NCBI GenBank assembly: GCA_009746045.1
Contig: RPFO01000050.1
Location: forward strand, 4,146,593-4,210,592
Origin: Mesostigma viride
Taxonomy: Eukaryota; Streptophyta; Mesostigmatophyceae; Mesostigmatales; Mesostigmataceae
DNA length: 64,000 bases
Reading direction: 5' to 3'
In this document: positions 1-12,900 of the stretch, piece by piece
How the letters are laid out: each line of letters opens with the position of its first letter
Numbering within the stretch: the first letter of the stretch is position 1
Notes under the pieces: model-generated
Databases searched by the model: none
What the model was told of the DNA's origin: nothing
The model's input: the letters and a program-made list of their open reading frames with translations, nothing else
Position numbers and translations under genes: made by a program

Positions 1-1070
1 CTTGTCCCTTGTCCTTGTGCCAGCACCTTGTCCTTGTCCTTGTTCTTGCATTGATTTCTGTGTGTGTTGCGTGTGTGTGATTGTGTGTCTTGGGTGTGTG
101 TTGGGTGTCTTGTGTGTTGGTGTCTTGTTTTTAGTAGGTGTTGTGTGTGTGTGTACGTTGGGTGCGTGTGTGTGTGTCGGGTATGTGTGTTGTGTGTCTT
201 TTGTGTGTGTTGTGTGTGTTGGATGTGTGGTGTGGGTGTGGGTGTGGGTGTGTGGGTGTGGGGGGGGGATGCCAAGTGTCTTGTGTGTTGGTATTGGGTG
301 TGTGTGGGGGGGTGTACGTGTGTGTTGTGTGTGACTTAGGTGTGTTTTGTGTGTGTTGTGTGTGATTGACCTAGGTGTGTGTTGCGTGTGTGTGTACGTG
401 TTGTGTGGTGTGTTGTTTGCATGTTATTTGTCATGTGTTGGTGTTGTGGGGGGGGGGGGGATGTACGTGTACGTGTGTTGTGTGTTGGTGTCTTATTTTT
501 AGGTGTTGGTGTGTGTGTCGTGGGTGCAAACATTGTGTGTGTGTGTGTTAAGTGTGTGTTGGGTGTCTTGTGTGTTGGTGTCTTATTTTTAGGTGTTGGG
601 TGTGTGTGTCGTGGGTGCAAACATTGTGTGTGTGTGTGTGTTGGGTGTGTGTTGGGTGTCTTGTGTGTTGGTGTCTTGTTTTTAGTAGGTGTTGTGTGTG
701 CGTGTTTTCGGTATGTGTGTTGGGTGTCTTGTGTGTGTGTGGTGTGTGTTTGGGTGTTGTTGTGTGTGCAGTGTTGGGGCATGTGTGTGTGTGTTGGGGC
801 ATGTGTGTGTGTGTTGGGGCATGTGTGTCAGTGTGTGTGTTGTGGCATGTTATAATTGTCATGTGTTGGTGTTGTGTGTGGGGGGGGAGGGATGTACATG
901 TGTGTTGTGTGTTACTTAGGTGTGTTCTGTGTGTGTTGCGTGTGTGTGATTGTGTGTCTTGGGTGTGTGTTGGGTGTCTTGTGTGTTGGTGTCTTGTTTT
1001 TAGGTGTTGGTGTGTGTCTTGGGTGCAAACATAGCGTGTGTGTGTTGGGTGTGTTGTTCGTGTGTGTATG
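1..1070. repeat. TG-rich degenerate tandem repeat
   Basis: The plus strand is almost entirely G and T, with (TG)n runs and recurring modules. A module reading roughly GTGTTGGTGTCTT followed by TTTTTAG appears near 115, 487, 577, 668 and 987. A second module, GGGTGCAAACAT, appears near 525, 613 and 1021. The open frames here are only a by-product of the lack of A and C, and no gene is supported. The strand composition is opposite to that of the CA-rich satellite to the right. Confidence 0.85.
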
Positions 1071-1194
1071 AAAATATAGAAAATTGTTATGTTTGACGAT
1101 AGTCATAGTGTACTACTAAAAACTTGTACATACATATGCTGGAATGATTTTCTTTTTACTATTCCATTCACTATTGCTTATTTCTTCAAACATG
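1071..1194. other. Short AT-rich spacer between two repeat types
   Basis: This is about 120 bp of non-repetitive AT-rich sequence between the TG-rich repeat and the 40-bp satellite. The strand bias changes from TG-rich to CA-rich across it. I see no gene or conserved motif. Confidence 0.6.
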
Positions 1195-1583
1195 TACATG
1201 CACGCAAGGGGCGGCTGCACACACACGTACACACACCGAGCACGCAAGGAGCGACTGCACTCACATGTACACACACCATGCACGCAAGGGCCGGATGCAC
1301 ACACACGTACACACACCATGCACGCAAGGGCCGGCATGCACACACACGTACATCCACCGCGCACGCAAGGGGCAAGTGCACACACACGTACATCCACCGC
1401 GCACGCAAGGAGCGACTGCACTCACATGTACACACACCATGCACGCAAGGGGCGGTTGCACACACACGTACATACACCATGCACGCAAGGGGCCGGCTGC
1501 ACTCACATGTACATACACCATGCACGCAAGGGGCGGCTGCACACACATGTACATACACCATGCACGCAAGGGGCCGGCTGCAC

Positions 1584-2063
1584 TCACATGTACATACACC
1601 ATGCACGCAAGGGGCGGCTGCACACACGTGTAAATACACCGCGCATGCAAGGGGCGGCTGCACACACACGTACACACACCATGCACGCAAGGGGCAACTG
1701 CACACACACGTACACACACCATGCACGCAAGGAGCGACTGCACACACACGTACATACACCGCGCACGCAAGGGGCGGCTGCACACACACGTACACACACC
1801 ATGCACGCAAGGAGCGACTGCACTCACATGTACATACACCATGCACGCAAGGGGCGGCTGCACACACGTGTAAATACACCGCGCATGCAAGGGGCGGCTG
1901 CACACACACGTACACACACCATGCACGCAAGGGGCAACTGCACACACACGTACACACACCATGCACGCAAGGAGCGACTGCACACACACGTACATACACC
2001 GCGCACGCAAGGGGCGGCTGCACACACACGTACACACACCATGCACGCAAGGAGCGACTGCAC
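1584..2063. repeat. 240-bp higher-order repeat, two copies
   Basis: Six consecutive 40-bp units (1584-1823) are followed by what looks like an exact second copy (1824-2063), including the variant GTGTAAATACACC. This is recent local amplification of a six-unit segment inside the satellite. Confidence 0.85.
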
Positions 2064-4382
2064 TCACATGCACATACACCGCGCACGCAAGGGGCGGCTG
2101 CACTCACATGTACATACACCATGCACGCAAGGGGCGGCTGCACACACGTGTAAATACACCGCGCATGCAAGGGGCGGCTGCACACACACGTACACACACC
2201 ATGCACGCAAGGGCCGGCATGCACACACACGTACACACACCATGCACGCAAGGGGCGAGTGCACGCACACTTACACATACACCGCGCACGCAAGGGGCGG
2301 CTGCACACACACGTACACACACCATGCACGCAAGGGGCAACTGCACACACACGTACACACACCATGCACGCTTGGGGCGACGGCACTCACATGTACATAC
2401 ACCACGCACGCAAGGGACGCCTGCACACACACGTACATCCACCGCGCACGCAAGGGGCGAGTGCACACACACGTACATCCACCGCGCACGCAAGGGGCGA
2501 GTGCACACACACGTACATCCACCGCGCACGCAAGGGGCGAGTGCACACACACGTACATCCACCGCGCACGCAAGGGGCAACTGCACACACACGTACACAC
2601 ACCGCGCACGCAAGGGGCGGCATGCACACACACGTACACACACCATGCACGCAAGGAGCGACTGCACACACACGTACATACACCGCGCATGCAAGGGGCG
2701 GCTGCACACACACGTACACACACCATGCACGCAAGGGCCGGCATGCACACACACGTACATACACCGCGCACGCAAGGGGCGGCTGCACACACACGTACAT
2801 ACACCGCGCACGCAAGGGGCGGCTGCACACACACGTACACACACCATGCACGCAAGGGGCAACTGCACACACACGTACATCCACCGCGCACGCAAGGGGC
2901 AAGTGCACACACACGTAGATCCACCGCGCACGCAAGGAGCGACTGCACTCACATGTACACACACCATGCACGCAAGGGGCGAGTGCACGCACACTTACAC
3001 ATACACCGCGCATGCAAGGGGCGGCTGCACACACACGTACATCCACCGCGCACGCAAGGAGCGACTGCACGCACACTTACACACACACCGCGCACGCAAG
3101 GGGCGACTGCACACACACGTACATCCACCATGCACGCAAGGAGCGGCTGCACTCACATGTACATACACCGCGCATGCAAGGGGCGGTTGCACACACACGT
3201 ACACACACCATGCACGCAAGGGGCGAGTGCACGCACACTTACACACACACCGCGCACGCAAGGGACGCCTGCACACACACGTACATCCACCATGCACGCA
3301 AGGAGCGACTGCACACACACGTACATCCACCATGCACGCAAGGGGCGGCTGCACACACACGTACACACACCATGCACGCAAGGGCCGGCATGCACACACA
3401 CGTACATCCACCGCGCACGCAAGGGGCAACTGCACACACATGTACACACACCGCGCACGCTTGGGGCGGCTGCACTCACATGTACACACACCGCGCACGC
3501 AAGGGCCGGCTGCACACACACTTACACTCACCATGCACGCATGGGGCGGCTGCACACACACGTACACACACCGCGCACGCAAGGGACGGCTGCACACACA
3601 CGTACATACACCGCGCACGCAAGGGGCGGCTGCACACACACCTACATACACCATGCACGCAAGGGGCGGCTACACACACATGTACATCCACCGCGCACGC
3701 AAGGGGCGAGTGCACACACACGTACACACACCGCGCACGCAAGGGGCGGCTGCACCCACATGTACATACACCATGCACGCAAGGACAAGGATGAACACAC
3801 ATCTACACACACCATGCACGCAAGGGCCGGCTGCACACACACTTACACACACAATGCACGCTTGGGGCAACGGCACACACACGTACATACACTGCGCACG
3901 CAAGGGGCAACTGCACACACACGTACACACACCATGCACGGAAGGGACGGCTGCACTCACATGTACATCCACAGCGCAACCACGGGGCGGCTGCACACAC
4001 ACTTACATACACCATGCACGCAAGGGGCGGCTGCACACACATGTACATCCACCGCGCACGCAAGGGGCGAGTGCACACACACGTACACACACCGCGCACG
4101 CAAGGGGCGGCTGCACACACACGTACACACACCATGCACGCAATTGCTGGCATGCACACACACCCACTGCCCGCACATGTACATCCACCGCGCACGCAAG
4201 GGGCGCCTGCACCCACATGTACATACACCATGCACGCAAGGACAAGGATGAACACACATGTACACACACCATGCACGCAAGGGCCGGCTGCACACACACG
4301 TACATACACCATGCACGCAAGGGCCGGCATGCACACACACGTACATACACTGCGCACGCAAGGGGCAACTGCACACACACGT

Positions 4383-7199
4383 ACACACCATGCACGGAAG
4401 GGACGGCTGCACTCACATGTACATCCACCGCGCAACCACGGGGCGGCTGCACACACACGTACATACACCGCGCACGCAAGGGGCGGCTGCACACACACGT
4501 ACATACACCGCGCACGCAAGGGGCGGCTGCACACACACGTACACACACCTTGCACGCAATTGCCGGCATGCACACACACGTACATCCACCGCGCACGCAA
4601 GGGGCAACTGCCCACACATGTACACACACCGCGCACGCAAGGGCCGGCTGCACACACACGTACATACACCGCGCACGCAAGGGGCAACTGCACACACACG
4701 TACACACACCATGCACGCAAGGGCCGGCTGCACTCACATGTACACACACCATGCACGCAAGGGCCGGCTGCACACACACTTACACACACAATGCACGCTT
4801 GGGGCAACGGCACTCACATGTACATACACCATGCACGCAAGGGGCGGCTGCACACACACGTACACACACCATGCACGCAAGGAGCGACTTCACGCACAGG
4901 TACACACACCATGCACGCAAGGTTCGGCTGCACACACATGTACATCCACCGCGCACGCAAGGGGCGAGTGCAAACACATGTACATACACCGCGCACGCAA
5001 GGGGCAACTGCCCACACATGTACATCCACCGCGCACGCAAGGGGCGGCTGCACACACGTGTACATCCACCGCGCACGCAAGGGGCGGCTGCACACACACG
5101 TACACACACCATGCACGCAAGGGCCGGCATGCACACACAGTACACACACCGCGCACGCAAGGGGCGGCTGCACACACACGTACATACACTGCGCACGCAA
5201 GGGGCTGCTGCACACACACTTACACTCACCATGCACGCAAGGTCCGGCTGCACACACACGTACACACACCATGCACGCAAGGGCCGGCATGCACACACAC
5301 GTACACACACCATGCACGCAAGGGGCAACTGCACACACATGTACACACACCACGCACGCAAGGGGCGGCTGCACACACACGTACATACACCGCCCACGCA
5401 AGGACCGGCTCCACTCACATGTACATCCACCGCGCAACCACGGGGCGGCTGCACACACACGTACATACACCGCGCACGCAAGGGGCTGCTGCACACACAC
5501 TTACACACAAAATGCACGCTTGGGGCGACGGCACTCACATGTACATACACCGCGCACGAAAGGGGTGGCTGCACACACACGTACATCCACCGCGCACGCA
5601 AGGGGCGGCTGCACACACACATACATACACCATGCACGCAAGGGGCGAGTGCAAAAACATGTACATACACCGCGCACGCAAGGGGCAACTGCCCACACAT
5701 GGACATACACCATGCACGCAAGGGGAGGCTGCATTAACACGTACATACACCGCGCACGCAAGGGGCGGCTGCACACACACGTACACACACCATGCACGCA
5801 AGGGCCGGCTGCACACACACGTACATACACCGCGCACGCAAGGGGCGGCTGCACACACACGTACATATACACCATGCACGCAAGGGGCGGCTGCACACAC
5901 ATGTACATCCACCGCGCACGCAAGGGGCGAGTGCACACACACGTACACACACCGCGCACGCAAGGGGCGGCTGCACACACACGTACACACACCATGCACG
6001 CAAGGGCCGGCATGCACACACACGTACATCCACCGCGCACGCAAGGGGCAACTGCACACACATGTACACACACCGCGCACGCTTGGGGCGGCTGCACTCA
6101 CATGTACACACACCGCGCACGCAAGGGCCGGCTGCACACACACTTACACTCACCATGCACGCATGGGGCGGCTGCACACACACGTACACACACCGCGCAC
6201 GCAAGGGACGGCTGCACACACACGTACATACACCGCGCACGCAAGGGGCGGCTGCACACACACGTACATACACCATGCACGCAAGGGGCGGCTGCACACA
6301 CATGTACATCCACCGCGCACGCAAGGGGCGAGTGCACACACACGTACACACACCGCGCACGCAAGGGGCGGCTGCACACACACGTACACACACCATGCAC
6401 GCAATTGCCGGCATGCACACACACGTACATCCACCGCGCACGCAAGGGGCAACTGCACACACATGTACACACACCGCGCACGCTTGGGGCGGCTGCACTC
6501 ACATGTACATACACTGCGCACGCAAGGGGCGGCTGCACACACACGTACACACACCATGCACGCAATTGCTGGCATGCACACACACCCACTGCCCGCACAT
6601 GTACATCCACCGCGCACGCAAGGGGCGCCTGCACCCACATGTACATACACCGTGCACGCAAGGACAAGGATGAACACACATGTACACACACCATGCACGC
6701 AAGGGCCGGCTGCACACACACGTACATACACCGCGCACGCAAGGGGCTGCTGCACACACACTTACACACAAAATGCACGCTTGGGGCGACGGCACTCACA
6801 TGTACATACACCGCGCACGAAAGGGGTGGCTGCACACACACGTACATCCACCGCGCACGCAAGGGGCGGCTGCACACACACATACATACACCATGCACGC
6901 AAGGGGCGAGTGCAAAAACATGTACATACACCGCGCACGCAAGGGGCAACTGCCCACACATGGACATACACTGCGCACGCAAGGGGAGGCTGCATTAACA
7001 CGTACATACACCGCGCACGCAAGGGGCGGCTGCACACACACGTACACACACCATGCACGCAAGGGCCGGCTGCACACACACGTACATACACCGCGCACGC
7101 AAGGGGCGGCTGCACACACACGTACATATACACCATGCACGCAAGGGGCGGCTGCACACACATGTACATCCACCGCGCACGCAAGGGGCGAGTGCACAC
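4383..7199. repeat. Large higher-order repeat of the satellite, first copy
   Basis: From about 4383 the variant pattern matches 9995 onward with a constant shift of 5612 bp. Taking out the 2744-bp LTR element inserted at 7200, this is a tandem duplication of about 2.87 kb. A shorter period of 1261 bp is nested in it: 5501-6761 recurs from 6762, and 11113 from 12374. Confidence 0.75.
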
Positions 7200-7874
7200 T
7201 GTTACAAATACAGGTAGTCGGAGGAAAGTTCCGATCAATATTGCTTGATTACATTTTCATTATCAATATTCCATAGCCAAGTCAAAAGACAAGAAGAGAG
7301 AGAGAGAAAGTGTATGGACAACACTTTTCACTTCATTCAGCATGCAAGCGCCTGCAACTTTAACCGTTAGATCAAGATCTGACGATCTAGGTGTGGCGGC
7401 GCTTATGTGACATAAAGCTCTACCCATTGACCACAAGATTCCTACCAGTTTATGGCACTAACTGTGGTCACCATAGAGTCCACATCTGACCACCCATACA
7501 TGGGCTCTGATCTTGCTCGGTGCATGACATCATTCTCATGCGCCATACAAACTTATGGCACTAGCATAGAATTCCATAAGACAAGTCCACATGTGCTTGC
7601 ACATACAGGCATTGAGACACAAGTGTCGGCGCCCAACAAATAAATGGCGCGGCGCTATCATGACAAGCTACAAGTGACGCAACGTGGGCGTACTGGGACA
7701 AAGCCACAGTGCCTCCTAGGCAGCGCCGGAACGTCCAAGTCGTGCGCGAAGCGCGAATTCCTTTTGGCATCACATGGATTAAGTCCATTATTGTCATCCC
7801 ACTAATTCGGCTAACTGACAGCCAGAAAAAAAAAAAACTAGTGCCGGGACTGCCTTGGCCCACTACGGCTGACA
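7200..7874 (-). repeat. LTR of non-autonomous element copy 1 (3' LTR in element sense)
   Basis: 675 bp, TG...CA ends. It matches 9269-9943 at a constant shift of 2069 bp, including the 12-base A run near the right end and the private variant GGATTAAGTCC. Confidence 0.92.
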
Positions 7875-7883
7875 CCCCCCTTA
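7875..7883 (-). other. Polypurine tract of non-autonomous element copy 1
   Basis: On the minus strand TAAGGGGGG abuts the TG start of the 3' LTR, where plus-strand priming is expected. The same tract is at 22955-22963 in copy 2. Confidence 0.75.
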
Positions 7884-9250
7884 GTGGGACAAGCTGGAAA
7901 CAATGTCTCACACAAACATGGTGGCCAGGTGACCCTGGAGCAACGCACCACACACAAGGACAATAGGGCTAGTCGCCACTAACATTTCCCACAGTGTAGA
8001 ACACAAAAACCAGGTAGAGGAGCAATAACGTCTCCTCTCGTGTGGCGTGAGCCTTCCCGTCATCACCCCCCTTGGGCTTGGGTGCTGAACCACAGGAAAG
8101 ACAACCGTCGGGCATGAGGGTGGCTAGCTAGGAAAGAGCCTGGAAACACGCACCCCTCCCCCCTTGCTCCTGATAGTCACAGAAAGACATGGCCATCAAC
8201 CACCTACCCCCCCCTTAAAGAATACAGGGGCAAGGAAGTACTGGTACACAAGACCAGCTTTAAAAATCACTAATACGTTTGATTAGCTTTAAACACTGAC
8301 ACCCCGAGTCAGCTTCAAACAGGTACAAATAGTGACAAATAGCGCCCCTTGCTCACAAAAAGAACAAGCAGGATCCACCCAACGCCAGTGAATCCCCCGA
8401 CGGGCCTCCTTGCACGATAGGTCTCGCTCCCTACACAAACGTAGAGCTAGCGCCTCGTGCCTCAAAAACATATTTGCTTGCAGGGCCCCCAAGTCTTCGC
8501 GAAATATAAATCAGCCCTTTCTCCAAGCCATCAATGAAGGCGCCTTTTGCCAATTGAAAGGCTCGCCCCGTTCACGAATACAAAACAAAGCTGGTCGTAA
8601 TCAGGGCGTCCCCCTTTGCTGACCACCGCTTTACAGTTCCAAAAAGGTAAATCATATCAAGTCTGCACATTTGCCCTTGAACAACACAGGGCCAGCACCC
8701 ATAAGTGATCCCCTATTTAGCCAGGTAGCTAGACTGGCAAAACAGGATCTCGCCACAAAAAAGTCTCGAGTGCCCCAACCTTCAAAGACTCAGCAAATTG
8801 AAGAACACGCCGCATCGCGGCTGTACAGACCCCCTCGACTGCGATCGAGCAGATTTTCAACAATACTCAAAAACCAGCAAAGTGCGATAGCTCATAAGAA
8901 CCGTCAAATCTTGGGCTTTCCAACGACGCCTTGAACGCCAGATTTCGTGTAGAAACGCGACGACCACAGCAAAACGCGCAAACCAATCTGCGCCAGCAAA
9001 CCCGCTCCGTGAGAGAGACGTTTACAACAAGAACGGACAGGAAAAAGCTCCATTCTCCACAAGCTTGACGTCGTTGAAATCGCCATAAAAAACTGGTTTC
9101 AACGAACCCAAGAACGCCCCAAACGGACGTCAAACAAGAAAGTTACGTCCATCTCGAGAAATCAGGCGCTTATACTCCGAGCCGTGAGCTCGCGAAAAAG
9201 AAGGGAATATGCTCGAGCCAAAGCATGACTTCGAGCCCAAAGATTCCTCA

Positions 9251-9268
9251 CGATCCTTGTCGATACCA
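9251..9268 (-). other. Primer-binding site of non-autonomous element copy 1
   Basis: On the minus strand TGGTATCGACAAGG begins immediately after the CA end of the 5' LTR. The leading TGG pairs with the CCA end of a tRNA. I cannot name the tRNA. The same site is at 24330-24347 in copy 2. Confidence 0.75.
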
Positions 9269-9943
9269 TGTTACAAATACAGGTAGTCGGAGGAAAGTTC
9301 CGATCAATATTGCTTGATTACATTTTCATTATCAATATTCCATAGCCAAGTCAAAAGACAAGAAGAGAGAGAGAGAAAGTGTATGGACAACACTTTTCAC
9401 TTCATTCAGCATGCAAGCGCCTGCAACTTTAACCGTTAGATCAAGATCTGACGATCTAGGTGTGGCGGCGCTTATGTGACATAAAGCTCTACCCATTGAC
9501 CACAAGATTCCTACCAGTTTATGGCACTAACTGTGGTCACCATAGAGTCCACATCTGACCACCCATACATGGGCTCTGATCTTGCTCGGTGCATGACATC
9601 ATTCTCATGCGCCATACAAACTTATGGCACTAGCATAGAATTCCATAAGACAAGTCCACATGTGCTTGCACATACAGGCATTGAGACACAAGTGTCGGCG
9701 CCCAACAAATAAATGGCGCGGCGCTATCATGACAAGCTACAAGTGACGCAACGTGGGCGTACTGGGACAAAGCCACAGTGCCTCCTAGGCAGCGCCGGAA
9801 CGTCCAAGTCGTGCGCGAAGCGCGAATTCCTTTTGGCATCACATGGATTAAGTCCATTATTGTCATCCCACTAATTCGGCTAACTGACAGCCAGAAAAAA
9901 AAAAAACTAGTGCCGGGACTGCCTTGGCCCACTACGGCTGACA
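9269..9943 (-). repeat. LTR of non-autonomous element copy 1 (5' LTR in element sense)
   Basis: 675 bp, apparently identical to 7200-7874. It is followed at once by the CACAC target duplication and satellite units. Confidence 0.92.
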
Positions 9944-12900
9944 CACACACACGTACACACACCGCGCACGCAAGGGGCGGCTGCACACACACGTACACAC
10001 CATGCACGGAAGGGACGGCTGCACTCACATGTACATCCACCGCGCAACCACGGGGCGGCTGCACACACACGTACATACACCGCGCACGCAAGGGGCGGCT
10101 GCACACACACGTACATACACCGCGCACGCAAGGGGCGGCTGCACACACACGTACACACACCTTGCACGCAATTGCCGGCATGCACACACACGTACATCCA
10201 CCGCGCACGCAAGGGGCAACTGCCCACACATGTACACACACCGCGCACGCAAGGGCCGGCTGCACACACACGTACATACACCGCGCACGCAAGGGGCAAC
10301 TGCACACACACGTACACACACCATGCACGCAAGGGCCGGCTGCACTCACATGTACACACACCATGCACGCAAGGGCCGGCTGCACACACACTTACACACA
10401 CAATGCACGCTTGGGGCAACGGCACTCACATGTACATACACCATGCACGCAAGGGGCGGCTGCACACACACGTACACACACCATGCACGCAAGGAGCGAC
10501 TTCACGCACAGGTACACACACCATGCACGCAAGGTTCGGCTGCACACACATGTACATCCACCGCGCACGCAAGGGGCGAGTGCAAACACATGTACATACA
10601 CCGCGCACGCAAGGGGCAACTGCCCACACATGTACATCCACCGCGCACGCAAGGGGCGGCTGCACACACGTGTACATCCACCGCGCACGCAAGGGGCGGC
10701 TGCACACACACGTACACACACCATGCACGCAAGGGCCGGCATGCACACACAGTACACACACCGCGCACGCAAGGGGCGGCTGCACACACACGTACATACA
10801 CTGCGCACGCAAGGGGCTGCTGCACACACACTTACACTCACCATGCACGCAAGGTCCGGCTGCACACACACGTACACACACCATGCACGCAAGGGCCGGC
10901 ATGCACACACACGTACACACACCATGCACGCAAGGGGCAACTGCACACACATGTACACACACCACGCACGCAAGGGGCGGCTGCACACACACGTACATAC
11001 ACCGCCCACGCAAGGACCGGCTCCACTCACATGTACATCCACCGCGCAACCACGGGGCGGCTGCACACACACGTACATACACCGCGCACGCAAGGGGCTG
11101 CTGCACACACACTTACACACAAAATGCACGCTTGGGGCGACGGCACTCACATGTACATACACCGCGCACGAAAGGGGTGGCTGCACACACACGTACATCC
11201 ACCGCGCACGCAAGGGGCGGCTGCACACACACATACATACACCATGCACGCAAGGGGCGAGTGCAAAAACATGTACATACACCGCGCACGCAAGGGGCAA
11301 CTGCCCACACATGGACATACACCATGCACGCAAGGGGAGGCTGCATTAACACGTACATACACCGCGCACGCAAGGGGCGGCTGCACACACACGTACACAC
11401 ACCATGCACGCAAGGGCCGGCTGCACACACACGTACATACACCGCGCACGCAAGGGGCGGCTGCACACACACGTACATATACACCATGCACGCAAGGGGC
11501 GGCTGCACACACATGTACATCCACCGCGCACGCAAGGGGCGAGTGCACACACACGTACACACACCGCGCACGCAAGGGGCGGCTGCACACACACGTACAC
11601 ACACCATGCACGCAAGGGCCGGCATGCACACACACGTACATCCACCGCGCACGCAAGGGGCAACTGCACACACATGTACACACACCGCGCACGCTTGGGG
11701 CGGCTGCACTCACATGTACACACACCGCGCACGCAAGGGCCGGCTGCACACACACTTACACTCACCATGCACGCATGGGGCGGCTGCACACACACGTACA
11801 CACACCGCGCACGCAAGGGACGGCTGCACACACACGTACATACACCGCGCACGCAAGGGGCGGCTGCACACACACGTACATACACCATGCACGCAAGGGG
11901 CGGCTGCACACACATGTACATCCACCGCGCACGCAAGGGGCGAGTGCACACACACGTACACACACCGCGCACGCAAGGGGCGGCTGCACACACACGTACA
12001 CACACCATGCACGCAATTGCCGGCATGCACACACACGTACATCCACCGCGCACGCAAGGGGCAACTGCACACACATGTACACACACCGCGCACGCTTGGG
12101 GCGGCTGCACTCACATGTACATACACTGCGCACGCAAGGGGCGGCTGCACACACACGTACACACACCATGCACGCAATTGCTGGCATGCACACACACCCA
12201 CTGCCCGCACATGTACATCCACCGCGCACGCAAGGGGCGCCTGCACCCACATGTACATACACCGTGCACGCAAGGACAAGGATGAACACACATGTACACA
12301 CACCATGCACGCAAGGGCCGGCTGCACACACACGTACATACACCGCGCACGCAAGGGGCTGCTGCACACACACTTACACACAAAATGCACGCTTGGGGCG
12401 ACGGCACTCACATGTACATACACCGCGCACGAAAGGGGTGGCTGCACACACACGTACATCCACCGCGCACGCAAGGGGCGGCTGCACACACACATACATA
12501 CACCATGCACGCAAGGGGCGAGTGCAAAAACATGTACATACACCGCGCACGCAAGGGGCAACTGCCCACACATGGACATACACTGCGCACGCAAGGGGAG
12601 GCTGCATTAACACGTACATACACCGCGCACGCAAGGGGCGGCTGCACACACACGTACACACACCATGCACGCAAGGGCCGGCTGCACACACACGTACATA
12701 CACCGCGCACGCAAGGGGCGGCTGCACACACACGTACATATACACCATGCACGCAAGGGGCGGCTGCACACACATGTACATCCACCGCGCACGCAAGGGG
12801 CGAGTGCACACACACGTACACACACCGCGCACGCAAGGGGCGGCTGCACACACACGTACACACACCATGCACGCAAGGGCCGGCATGCACACACACGTAC

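Larger units (their letters stand above)
1195..7199. repeat. 40-bp minisatellite, block 1
   Basis: Tandem array of a 40-bp unit. One half is close to GCACGCAAGGGGCGGCTGCA; the other is a CA run around CGTACA or TGTACA, ending CACC. Units vary at a few fixed places (CATGCACGC or CGCGCACGC; GGGGCGG, GGGCCGG, GGAGCGA, GGGGCAA or GGGGCGA; CACACACG or CTCACATG). Some units are 41 bp because of a GGCATGC variant. As 40 is 3n+1 and the unit lacks plus-strand stops, all three plus frames stay open for kilobases; I do not call these genes. The block ends exactly at an LTR element. Confidence 0.95.
7200..9943 (-). mobile_element. Non-autonomous LTR retrotransposon, copy 1
   Basis: Two 675-bp direct repeats (7200-7874 and 9269-9943) start TG and end CA. 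They flank 1394 bp with no gag or pol. The element reads on the minus strand: a TGG-starting primer-binding site directly follows the LTR at 9251-9268, and a G-rich polypurine tract precedes the other LTR at 7875-7883. The 5-bp target duplication CACAC lies at 7195-7199 and 9944-9948. The LTRs look identical by eye, so the insertion is young. Size and lack of coding capacity fit a TRIM- or LARD-type element. An 88-codon minus frame at 8867-9133 is shared with copy 2 but resembles nothing I know. Confidence 0.9.

Noticed and set aside
1195-7199. CRISPR-like array
   Set aside because: Units are contiguous 40-bp repeats with no unique spacers of constant length, and the genome is eukaryotic.
8867-9133. 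88-codon minus frame inside the non-autonomous LTR element as a gene
   Set aside because: It is shared by both copies simply because they are recent; no domain and no sign of constraint.
9251-9268. Naming the primer tRNA as initiator Met
   Set aside because: TGGTATC fits, but the following GACAAGG does not match the plant initiator tRNA end that I know, so I left it unnamed.
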